This document shows, piece by piece, positions 1-6,582 of a stretch of 9,670 nucleotides of DNA (within the stretch, counting starts at the first letter, position 1; each line of letters begins with the position of its first letter). The notes beneath the pieces are model-generated. The model did not search any database and was not told the DNA's origin. It saw nothing but the letters and a program-made list of their open reading frames with translations. The stretch is from a bacterium (GTDB lineage: Bacteria > Latescibacterota > UBA2968 > GCA-2709665), in NCBI GenBank assembly GCA_027619145.1, contig JAQCGA010000104.1, forward strand, positions 1 to 9,670, written 5' to 3'. The position numbers and the translations under genes are program-made.

Positions 1-10
1 TTCCCACCCG

Positions 11-886
11 TCAAGCTCTCCCCAGAATTGCATCCATACTCACCGACGTATGTCTGAGAACCACATCGCCAAAGTGTTTGTATGGGAACATCTCCGCCGT
101 CACAAACCCATCGAACCCCACCTCTTTCAGCGCCGCCATCACCTCCGGCCAGTTCACATCCCCCTCCAGAAGTTGCACGAACCCCTCAATCGTCCCCACA
201 TTCGCCCGAAAATCCTTCAGATGCACTTCCTTCACCCGCGATCCCAGAATCCAAATCCACTGCTCCGGGTACCCCGTCAGCACCACATTTCCCGTATCCA
301 GTAACACCCCCACGTACTCACTGCCCACCTCATCAATCAACGTCCGCACCTCCAGCGGACTCAACAGAAACCGGTTCCACACATTCTCCACCATCACACA
401 AGTCTTCAGCCTCTCCGCGACAGGCGCCACAGCCCGTAATCCCTCCCGAGTACGAACGTACGCATCCTCATACGGAACCGGCTCCACAGAAGAATCCCAC
501 GGCAACCCCACGTACCCCGGAATCACCAGCACCCCCGGCAGTCCCATCGCCGCCGCAATCTCCAGAGCCCGGCACACCGTCCGCTCCGCCTTCTTTCTCA
601 CCTCCAGATCCGGGTCCGTAAACGCATACGAAAATGGCGCGATCTCCAAACTCGCAAGCCCCACCCCCGCCTTCTCCGCCCGCTTTGCAATCTCTTCTGC
701 CACGCCCATCTCCGACGCCAGCGAAAAATACCCCTCATGATCCACATAAAGCTGAACCGCCTCAAAACCCATCTCCAGCGCGGCATCAAAACATCGGGAG
801 AAATCATCCCCCTGATTCAGAAATCCCACATCCCCCAGAAAATCCGAATTCCCGGAAAACGCCCGAATCACAATCCCCTTTTTCAT
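11..886 (-). CDS. Sugar phosphate isomerase/epimerase (xylose isomerase-like TIM barrel)
   Basis: This 291-residue protein has the layout of the AP-endonuclease-2/xylose-isomerase-like TIM-barrel superfamily, whose members isomerise or epimerise sugars and inositol derivatives using a divalent metal in the cytoplasm. The four expected metal ligands are visible: Glu167 (VMVEN), Asp197 (LLDTGN), His222 (VHLKD) and Glu265 (VTAEM). The His that often follows the Asp as DxxH is Asn200 here. The open frame extends upstream to 973, but the start at 886 (MKKGIVIR) is preferred because GGAGG lies four bases before it and the extra N-terminal residues look unlike the family. The length is normal. It lies 347 bases beyond the orphan gene that ends at 1234, so cotranscription is uncertain. 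No clear promoter of its own was found. The superfamily assignment is firm; the substrate is unknown. Confidence 0.88.
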   Translation of the reverse strand: MKKGIVIRAFSGNSDFLGDVGFLNQGDDFSRCFDAALEMGFEAVQLYVDHEGYFSLASEMGVAEEIAKRAEKAGVGLASLEIAPFSYAFTDPDLEVRKKAERTVCRALEIAAAMGLPGVLVIPGYVGLPWDSSVEPVPYEDAYVRTREGLRAVAPVAERLKTCVMVENVWNRFLLSPLEVRTLIDEVGSEYVGVLLDTGNVVLTGYPEQWIWILGSRVKEVHLKDFRANVGTIEGFVQLLEGDVNWPEVMAALKEVGFDGFVTAEMFPYKHFGDVVLRHTSVSMDAILGRA

Positions 887-1233
887 CTCGCCTCCAAACG
901 GTTTTACCCGAGCCGCCCCATTCGGCAGACAGGTCAAAGTACCTGGGCAACCTATAGTGTATATCAAACACACTCTCTTCGCAGTAAATATGACAACTGG
1001 GCTGGTGGACGTAGCTCGACCCGATTAACACCGTGGCATAGACAACTACCATTCCGTCCGGTTTGCAGTTTATCAGGCCCGAGCCACAGCGGCGACACCA
1101 GTGCCTCATTGTCTCTCTGAACCACCACTGGGGTGGCAGTACTCACATAACCGGCTTCCGGAACTCCCGGGGCGATTCAGGCTGAGGTCTGCAAGGTGTC
1201 CCGGTTCCCCGGGCCTCCCGTCGCCGGTCGACC
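887..1233. other. 347-base intergenic region with no recognised gene
   Basis: No credible gene was seen on either strand between the end of the 990-residue protein and the start of the TIM-barrel gene; the open frames that cross it lack family features. It contains a GC-rich inverted repeat at 1200-1213 (CCCGG, four-base loop, CCGGG) just past the stop of the upstream gene. Read on the minus strand, the loop is GGAA, a GNRA-type loop, but no T-run follows. A second short inverted repeat is at 1122-1136 (CCACC/GGTGG). A TATA-like patch around 950-966 might feed the promoter of the 886 gene, but no -35/-10 pair with proper spacing could be fixed. The only clear control site is the ribosome binding site immediately before 886. 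Confidence 0.5.
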
Positions 1234-4206
1234 CTATCGTCGGATCAGGACCCGGCACAGGTTCCGCGTCACGAACACCGTCTGCCAGAAGTTGGACCGG
1301 TGCCGGTTTCGACCTTCATCACCTTCCACGTCCAGCGGTTCCTGAACGGACGGGTGCTCCAGAACGCGCCTCGCCAAACCCTCAGCGATACCCTCTCCCG
1401 CGTACGTCAGCAGATGCATGCGTTCGAGCGCTTGCCGGATGTCGTCCCTCTTGAGCGCGAGGGCCAAGTTCACCGCGATCTGGATGGCGTGACGGGCGAG
1501 ATGCGGAAATACCATATGGAAGAACGCCACTAGCGCCAGCCATGCGCCGAGTGCGGACGCGATGATTCCGGGCAGGGTCGCCGCCGCAACAACGGCCGCC
1601 ACGAGCCCCCCGAGTCCAATGGCAATCGCCACGAGCCCCAGAGCGGTGAGGGCCACGATCAGCAGAGCGGCTTTGGCGATTCCGAACAGCCGCGTCGAGA
1701 CATCCACTCGAGAGGGGTCGATCTTCAACTCGGTAGGCCCCAGAAGCTTGGCGGTGATGCACGCAGGCGCGAAACCGGGGCCGTTGTCCGTTGTTTCGTT
1801 TACACCGTCTCCGAAACCCAGAATGTCGGTAGCCCGCGTGTCCGTCATGAAAACTCCCGGACTGAAATCCCCCTGCAGATGGAATCGGAGCAAAACGGAG
1901 TCCAGAGTCAGCAGCTCGCTGATGGGCCAGGACGGCGTCAGACCGACCAGATCGAAACCCACATTTGCGCTGCACCGGATGCTTCCCTGCCCCCGGTTCG
2001 ATTCCCTGAACTGGATACTGGCATCGTGCGCCCCGAGATTTCGGATTTCGACACGTTCAACGTTCTGGGCAGGATCCAGCTGGAAGGAAAGCCTGAACTT
2101 CGCAAGCGTCACAACAACCCGCTCGATAAAGGGTACAAACGGTATCTCGCGTACGATATCGGCAATTTCTTCGAAGTCCGACCAGATCGCCGTCGCCCTG
2201 TCTTCAGCCTCCGCGTCCGGAATAAAGGCGTTTGACTGAAAGTTGTCGAGCAGGCTCTGTTCGGTCAAGGACAGGGTCGTGCCGTCGTCCGAAATCAGGT
2301 CTGTACCGACAGCGGGATCGAGCTCGTTCTGACGATAGAGACCGTAGAGGGTGCCCAGCTTGAGACTGAACCCGCATCCGACGGTCGAGCTTCTCGCAAG
2401 ACGGAGTGTCTGATTGAAAATGCTCTCCGGTGTGGCATTGAACCCCGGGACGTACGGATAAATCGTTTCGCCCTCCGCATGCCCGATATCGACCCAGACC
2501 TCGCCAGGATGATGACTGCCCGTAACGATTTCGGGGGGGAGGGCCGGATACTTCCCGGTGACATCGACGGGGGGTACTCCCGGGAGGTCCTCGTGCCAGA
2601 CGACACGACATCCCCCATCTCCCAGGCTAGAATAGGCGTACCGGGACAGACCCGGATTGTGTGGGTCCGCCGTAATCAGTCCACCCAGCGTGTTATCCAT
2701 CCGGTACGTGAAGGGGTCCGGACCGGCAGCAGGAGAAAAACCGGCGGCAAACGGTTCGAACTGACGGGAATCGAGCTCCGGGCCCAGATTCCTGTGGCTG
2801 ATGTCCAGAATCTGTGATCGGTTCTCCAGGACTTGCAGGTTCCCACCGCTGAGTCCCAGTTCCAGTTGCCTGTGGACAACGGCCCCGTCTTCCACACTGT
2901 GATGGAGAAGGTCTACCGTCTCGTTCTCTCGCGGCGGGGTGCGGATGTCCATCAGTTCTGCCGGCAGAAGGGGGTGGACCATACCGATCCGAAGCGTGGG
3001 ACCCACTGCGCGCACCCAGACCTGATTCGATTCTCGCCCCACGTAGCGAGGGAATATCGTCGCGTCCACGGACGTGATCTCCACATCGTCGAAGGTTCCA
3101 TTCCCCATTTCCCTGATCAGGCGTTTGCTGCAGTTCAGAGAGCTGAACCGGGGAATACGCGCGGACAGGGTTGGGTCGAACGGGCTGATAAGTCGCCCGC
3201 CCGTCACGCGGTCGCAAGTCACGTACATCGGGTCGAGGCGGTGCAGTCTGGGGCTGAATCCACCCGGAACATCGGTGCGATCTAAGAGGGTCTCGAACGT
3301 GTTTGCGTCTCGAATCTGCATATTCAGATCGATTTCAGTTTCGACAGTCTCCAGATCGCTCAGATTCAGGGCCTGATTTCCGATGTCGCCCCCGTCGATG
3401 CGACTGTCCCGGATCAACAGCCCGTATCCGAACCTGCTCCAGAGCAGCCCCAGGCGATCGCCTTCCAGCCGCGCGCTGAGATGATATCCGCCGGCCGGCG
3501 AATCCTCTCCGCCTATCCTGATGAATCTCCAGCTGTTTTCAGATTCCGGATTCGTAAGCAGATCCTGCAGCTCCGCTGCTGCAAGCAGCAAGTCCGGCTC
3601 TCCCACCATCTGCTCCTCTTCCCCCGCAGTATACACCTGGGACAGGATGAGAAGCCGCCGGGTCGGGGCATGATAGTCCGCCCACATGCAGTATCCCTGT
3701 CTTCGGTCGTCATTATGGATGGGAAGAATGACCGGTTCCACATCGCGACGGGTAAGCTGCCGCAAATTCCCATCCCAGACCAGCCGAACCAGAAAAGGAC
3801 GCAGGCGTCTGGCCGGAGGCGGATCCGTGTACTCGTAGAAACGCTTGAAAACCAGGAAAATCATCTGCCTCGCATCCTGATCGGGAGGCGTCACGACCAC
3901 GTTGACCCGGTCCGAATAGTTCCTGGTCGAAAAGTCCCCTGAAGCGCCGGGGCGGTCTTCTTGATTATCCAGTCTGCGATGACGGATTCTGAAGCTGCGC
4001 CATCGATGGAACGTGGCGGGACCGGTGGGCGCATGCCACCAGCTCACGGTTATTTCCCGGGTTTCCGAAGTGACCACAAGAGGAATCTCTTCCCCGTTCA
4101 GCGCCTGCAGGGTGGCCAGCTCCAACCCCAGGACATCCTGCTTCCGCATCCGGGGGTCGCCGCGATCGTCGGTTCTGAAATCGACCTGAACATGCTTGAA
4201 TGGCAT
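1234..4206 (-). CDS. Unrecognised 990-residue protein with C-terminal membrane segments
   Basis: No family was recognised. The open frame is uninterrupted. Residues 1-840 look soluble and beta-rich, with many short Val/Ile/Leu strands between polar turns, an Arg-rich patch near residues 68-80, at least eight scattered Cys, and no obvious repeats or signal peptide. Residues about 846-901 form one long hydrophobic stretch rich in Ala, Leu, Val, Ile and Gly, enough for two membrane helices. A 90-residue tail follows, with an amphipathic segment (ALKRDDIRQALERMH) and a basic end (CRVLIRR). The predicted form is a large N-terminal domain held at the inner membrane by a C-terminal hairpin. The start at 4206 has GAAAGG eight bases upstream. 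The gene has its own candidate promoter at 4398-4427 and follows a terminator, so it appears separate from the upstream operon. Its coding strand lacks the strong G-over-C excess of its neighbours, which may indicate a different origin. That it is a gene is well supported; its function is unknown. Confidence 0.85.
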   Translation of the reverse strand: MPFKHVQVDFRTDDRGDPRMRKQDVLGLELATLQALNGEEIPLVVTSETREITVSWWHAPTGPATFHRWRSFRIRHRRLDNQEDRPGASGDFSTRNYSDRVNVVVTPPDQDARQMIFLVFKRFYEYTDPPPARRLRPFLVRLVWDGNLRQLTRRDVEPVILPIHNDDRRQGYCMWADYHAPTRRLLILSQVYTAGEEEQMVGEPDLLLAAAELQDLLTNPESENSWRFIRIGGEDSPAGGYHLSARLEGDRLGLLWSRFGYGLLIRDSRIDGGDIGNQALNLSDLETVETEIDLNMQIRDANTFETLLDRTDVPGGFSPRLHRLDPMYVTCDRVTGGRLISPFDPTLSARIPRFSSLNCSKRLIREMGNGTFDDVEITSVDATIFPRYVGRESNQVWVRAVGPTLRIGMVHPLLPAELMDIRTPPRENETVDLLHHSVEDGAVVHRQLELGLSGGNLQVLENRSQILDISHRNLGPELDSRQFEPFAAGFSPAAGPDPFTYRMDNTLGGLITADPHNPGLSRYAYSSLGDGGCRVVWHEDLPGVPPVDVTGKYPALPPEIVTGSHHPGEVWVDIGHAEGETIYPYVPGFNATPESIFNQTLRLARSSTVGCGFSLKLGTLYGLYRQNELDPAVGTDLISDDGTTLSLTEQSLLDNFQSNAFIPDAEAEDRATAIWSDFEEIADIVREIPFVPFIERVVVTLAKFRLSFQLDPAQNVERVEIRNLGAHDASIQFRESNRGQGSIRCSANVGFDLVGLTPSWPISELLTLDSVLLRFHLQGDFSPGVFMTDTRATDILGFGDGVNETTDNGPGFAPACITAKLLGPTELKIDPSRVDVSTRLFGIAKAALLIVALTALGLVAIAIGLGGLVAAVVAAATLPGIIASALGAWLALVAFFHMVFPHLARHAIQIAVNLALALKRDDIRQALERMHLLTYAGEGIAEGLARRVLEHPSVQEPLDVEGDEGRNRHRSNFWQTVFVTRNLCRVLIRR

Positions 4207-4397
4207 AGTGGAGACCTTTCTCCTCGCGTCGAGCGAGGTTCATTCGATGAGGCATTTGTCCCGGCAATCCGCCTCGTCGTTGGACACGGGGGAGTTCCTT
4301 TGTGAAGTTGCCCCGGTTTAAATGATTCTTATAGAAAAAACCTCCAGAAAATTGGACATGCCCCGGGAACCCTTCGGGCGAGTAATGATCAAAAGGA

Positions 4398-4427
4398 ATT
4401 AGAATTAATTATTTGATAAATTAACAA
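4398..4427 (-). promoter_or_regulatory. Candidate sigma70-type promoter for the orphan gene
   Basis: On the minus strand, TTGTTA (4427-4422, four of six consensus bases) and TCTAAT (4403-4398, five of six) are separated by 18 bases. They lie in an AT-rich island just past the terminator of the upstream operon and read towards the gene starting at 4206. Transcription would begin near 4390 and leave a leader of roughly 185 bases. AT-rich DNA yields such matches by chance, so confidence is modest. Confidence 0.4.
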
Positions 4428-4442
4428 AATGAATATATCATG

Positions 4443-4478
4443 CAAGAAAAATGTGAAGGTCCGTTAACGGACCTTCAC
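4443..4478 (-). terminator. Intrinsic (Rho-independent) terminator of the minus-strand operon
   Basis: Bases 4453-4478 form a perfect 26-base palindrome: an 11-bp stem beginning GTGAAGGTCCG, with a TTAA loop. Read on the minus strand it is followed directly by ATTTTTCTT (4452-4444), the U-tract of an intrinsic terminator. It begins 44 bases after the stop codon of the Gfo/Idh/MocA gene at 4523. The plus-strand side has no T-run (GAAAGTCC follows), so it acts in one direction only. It marks the end of the unit that begins at the PhyH-like gene. Confidence 0.88.
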
Positions 4479-4522
4479 GAAAGTCCTGCGCTTGTCGCTA
4501 CGCCACCGCTGAACGGGATACA

Positions 4523-5518
4523 TCAGCATTCCGAAACCTCCCTCCGCCCCATCTCCGGCCTATACCGCTCCACCTTCACCGGCTTCCCCGTCAGAATCGA
4601 CTCCCCAACCGCCCCATCAATCTCAATATGCCGCAGCCCCGCCCAGCCGTCCGCCACAAAGGGTCTCCCCTCCTTCAGCGCATCCACAAACGCCTTGATA
4701 TGCTCATCAAATAACGAATGATACCCAGGTTGCCGAACAGATCCCTGTTCGCTAAACTCCGTGTATTCCCAGGCATCCCTCTGGCGCGCCCGGGCAGTCC
4801 CTCCAATATCCTGCACCACCACCTCTCCATTCGCAGCAATCCACTTCAGCTCATACTGCAACGCCATGCTCGCCGAAGTCATCAACGTCCCAATCGCACC
4901 CTTCTCAAACTTCACCGCCACTGTTTTGGAACTCCACTGTTCCGACCCATCGGAATACGCAAAAACTTCATCTACCTCCCCACCGAAAAAGCGTACCAGA
5001 TCAATCATATGGTTCCACGACCCCTGCGCACAACGCCCCTGCACCACCTTCAAATCACCGTACTCCTCCCTGTGCTCCCGAATGAACTGCCCCGCCCACC
5101 GCACGTTACTCCCACCATGCATACAGAAACACACCCCAAACCGAACATCCCGCCGCTGCCATTCATCTACCAGCGCCCGCGCCCTTGGAACATCCTGCAA
5201 ATTGATCCTGTACTGACCCTTCTCGGCAACCAGCGGCTTCTCCGTGAACACGTGTTTGTCACGCTGAAAACACTTCATCACCAGATCGAACCGAAACCGC
5301 TCTCCCACCGGAATATCAACAATGTCGATCTCCTCTTTCTCCAGCATCTCGTCCACATCCACATACGCCGGAACGCCGTACGTCTCCGCACCTTCCTTCG
5401 CCCGTTCCTCTACCACATCACACACCGCTACAATCTTACAGTCCGGGTGCTTCGCAAACGCCGGTGCATGATGGTTCTTTCCCTGGGCACGGTACCCCAC
5501 AATCGCTACGTTGAACAT
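4523..5518 (-). CDS. Gfo/Idh/MocA family NAD(P)-dependent oxidoreductase
   Basis: This 331-residue protein is a cytoplasmic sugar or inositol dehydrogenase-type enzyme that oxidises a hydroxyl of a cyclic substrate with NAD(P). Residues 1-120 are the Rossmann domain: the nucleotide loop is at VGYRAQGKNHH (7-17), the strand-2 acidic residue is in AVCD (31-34), and the family EKP motif is at 93-95 with the catalytic-type Lys94. Residues 125-331 form the alpha/beta C-terminal domain, with the GSWNHMID motif supplying His170 and Asp173, the usual catalytic and substrate positions. The start at 5518 is chosen because the Rossmann strand begins immediately (MFNVAIVG) and AGGAG sits upstream; the longer frame to 5599 adds unrelated residues. 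The length is typical. It is the last gene before the terminator and lies 108 bases after the TIM-barrel gene. The family is clear; the substrate is not. Confidence 0.93.
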   Translation of the reverse strand: MFNVAIVGYRAQGKNHHAPAFAKHPDCKIVAVCDVVEERAKEGAETYGVPAYVDVDEMLEKEEIDIVDIPVGERFRFDLVMKCFQRDKHVFTEKPLVAEKGQYRINLQDVPRARALVDEWQRRDVRFGVCFCMHGGSNVRWAGQFIREHREEYGDLKVVQGRCAQGSWNHMIDLVRFFGGEVDEVFAYSDGSEQWSSKTVAVKFEKGAIGTLMTSASMALQYELKWIAANGEVVVQDIGGTARARQRDAWEYTEFSEQGSVRQPGYHSLFDEHIKAFVDALKEGRPFVADGWAGLRHIEIDGAVGESILTGKPVKVERYRPEMGRREVSEC

Positions 5519-5626
5519 GGCAGATCTCCTGGACCACTCGTTGTCATCGCCACCGACCGCAGAAACGCAGATCCAATTTGCAATTCTCTCACAACTCAAA
5601 CTACCCCTTCCCCTCCCACTTCTCTT

Positions 5627-6490
5627 TCACCCCACCTCATCCCAGAACCGGGTCATATACGCATTGCTCCGTCTCAGCGCATCTGCCCGCTGATCATCCG
5701 GCACGTGCTCACAGTTCACCAGATGAACACGCTCTGCCGGATTCCGCTTAAACGCCTTTACGTATAACTCGAACGGACTCTGCCCCGTCCCCAGTTCAAT
5801 AGACAACATCGGACTGGACCGATCTTTCGCCAGACTATGATCCTTCCAACCCACCACCGGAATCCGATCCGGATACTCATCCACCAGCAACCACCCATAA
5901 CTCTGCACCGTTGTCATGTGTCCAATATTTAGAAGAATTCCAGCATTCTCACAGGGCATCGAGTCCAACAACAAACGACAATCCTCCAACCCCTCCACCC
6001 ATGCCTTATAATGAATATCACACCCCACCTGTAACCCTTGCTCCCCGAACGCCTCTGCCACTCCATTCATACACGCGGCAAACCGCCGGATCTCCGCCGC
6101 CTTCTCTTCCGTTGGCACACCTGACCGCCCGCAACTCGGTACCGGAAGCGTCAGATATTTGCACCCCAGACTCAACGCACAGACCGCGTATTCCTTCAGC
6201 GCCTCAATACCGGATTCAATCCCCGCATCACTTTCAATATCTATCTTCCCCGAAAAGTGAAGCGCACCCACTTCGACCCCCGCGTGATACAGTGCCTTGC
6301 GAACGTGTACAGGATCAGATCCGAGCACGTTCGGAAACGCGTTCTTACACGTTCCGTCTGCTCCTACAGGATCCGCATCCCGGTTCGTCAGCAACAAAAC
6401 TGAACCAAAACCCAGGTCTTTGATGGCCGCCAGTGTCTTCTCAAAAGACATGTGGTGCCCTACTGCATGTGAAACCACGCCAAATTCCAT
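5627..6490 (-). CDS. TIM-barrel sugar phosphate isomerase/epimerase-like protein with altered metal site
   Basis: This 287-residue protein fits the xylose-isomerase-like TIM-barrel superfamily in length and strand pattern (VVSHAVG at strand 1, GVEVGALHFS, LGCKYLTLPV, GLQVGCDIH, GILLNIGH, VVGWKDHS, VHLVNCEH). Aligned to family motifs and to the paralogue at 11-886, the usual metal ligands Glu, Asp, His, Glu appear as Asp158, Asn188, Gly214 and Glu261. Only the last is unchanged, although the nearby His160, His191 and His218 could form another site. It may therefore be an enzyme with a different metal geometry or a non-catalytic member. The start at 6490 has AAAGGAG nine bases upstream; the frame open to 6547 lacks support. 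It lies 92 bases after the secreted SGNH-like gene and 108 bases before the oxidoreductase, in the same unit. The fold assignment is good; activity is uncertain. Confidence 0.87.
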   Translation of the reverse strand: MEFGVVSHAVGHHMSFEKTLAAIKDLGFGSVLLLTNRDADPVGADGTCKNAFPNVLGSDPVHVRKALYHAGVEVGALHFSGKIDIESDAGIESGIEALKEYAVCALSLGCKYLTLPVPSCGRSGVPTEEKAAEIRRFAACMNGVAEAFGEQGLQVGCDIHYKAWVEGLEDCRLLLDSMPCENAGILLNIGHMTTVQSYGWLLVDEYPDRIPVVGWKDHSLAKDRSSPMLSIELGTGQSPFELYVKAFKRNPAERVHLVNCEHVPDDQRADALRRSNAYMTRFWDEVG

Positions 6491-6582
6491 TCGGAACCGC
6501 TCCTTTCTTTCGCCCCCAATTGCGGCACATCCGATCAAATTTCTCAATTGCCCTGATGGGCAGAATAAACCTGGCGTTCGGC

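Larger units (their letters stand above)
4207..4522. other. 316-base intergenic region: terminator, then AT-rich promoter region
   Basis: This stretch separates the oxidoreductase stop at 4523 from the start of the orphan gene at 4206. It holds an intrinsic terminator (4443-4478) and an abrupt AT-rich island at about 4385-4440, within an otherwise GC-rich window, containing a candidate promoter. About 185 bases of predicted 5' leader precede the orphan gene. The leader includes a second TATAAG-like box near 4330 on the minus strand without a convincing -35. No small open frame with a ribosome binding site and no known riboswitch was recognised in it. Confidence 0.55.

Noticed and set aside
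78..740. Long plus-strand open frame opposite the TIM-barrel gene at 11-886
   Set aside because: Its translation is Ser/Thr/Pro-rich with no family features. It is the shadow of a C-rich antisense strand, and the minus-strand gene has all its catalytic motifs.
887..973. Upstream start at 973 for the TIM-barrel gene
   Set aside because: The extra 29 residues do not resemble the family, and GGAGG sits directly before the ATG at 886.
1122..1136. CCACC/GGTGG inverted repeat as part of an RNA gene
   Set aside because: No cloverleaf or other known RNA fold could be built around it, and no T-run follows.
1200..1213. CCCGG/CCGGG hairpin past the end of the orphan gene as an intrinsic terminator
   Set aside because: No U-tract follows in the direction of transcription; it is at most an RNA hairpin.
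4718..5767. A 349-residue plus-strand open frame
   Set aside because: It covers the Gfo/Idh/MocA gene and the gap after the TIM barrel, its translation is His/Pro/Arg/Leu-rich without recognisable motifs, and it has no convincing ribosome binding site.
6550..6561. Short inverted repeat GCCC/GGGC between the SGNH-like and TIM-barrel genes as a terminator
   Set aside because: The stem is only four base pairs and no T-run follows on the minus strand, so it does not separate the two genes.
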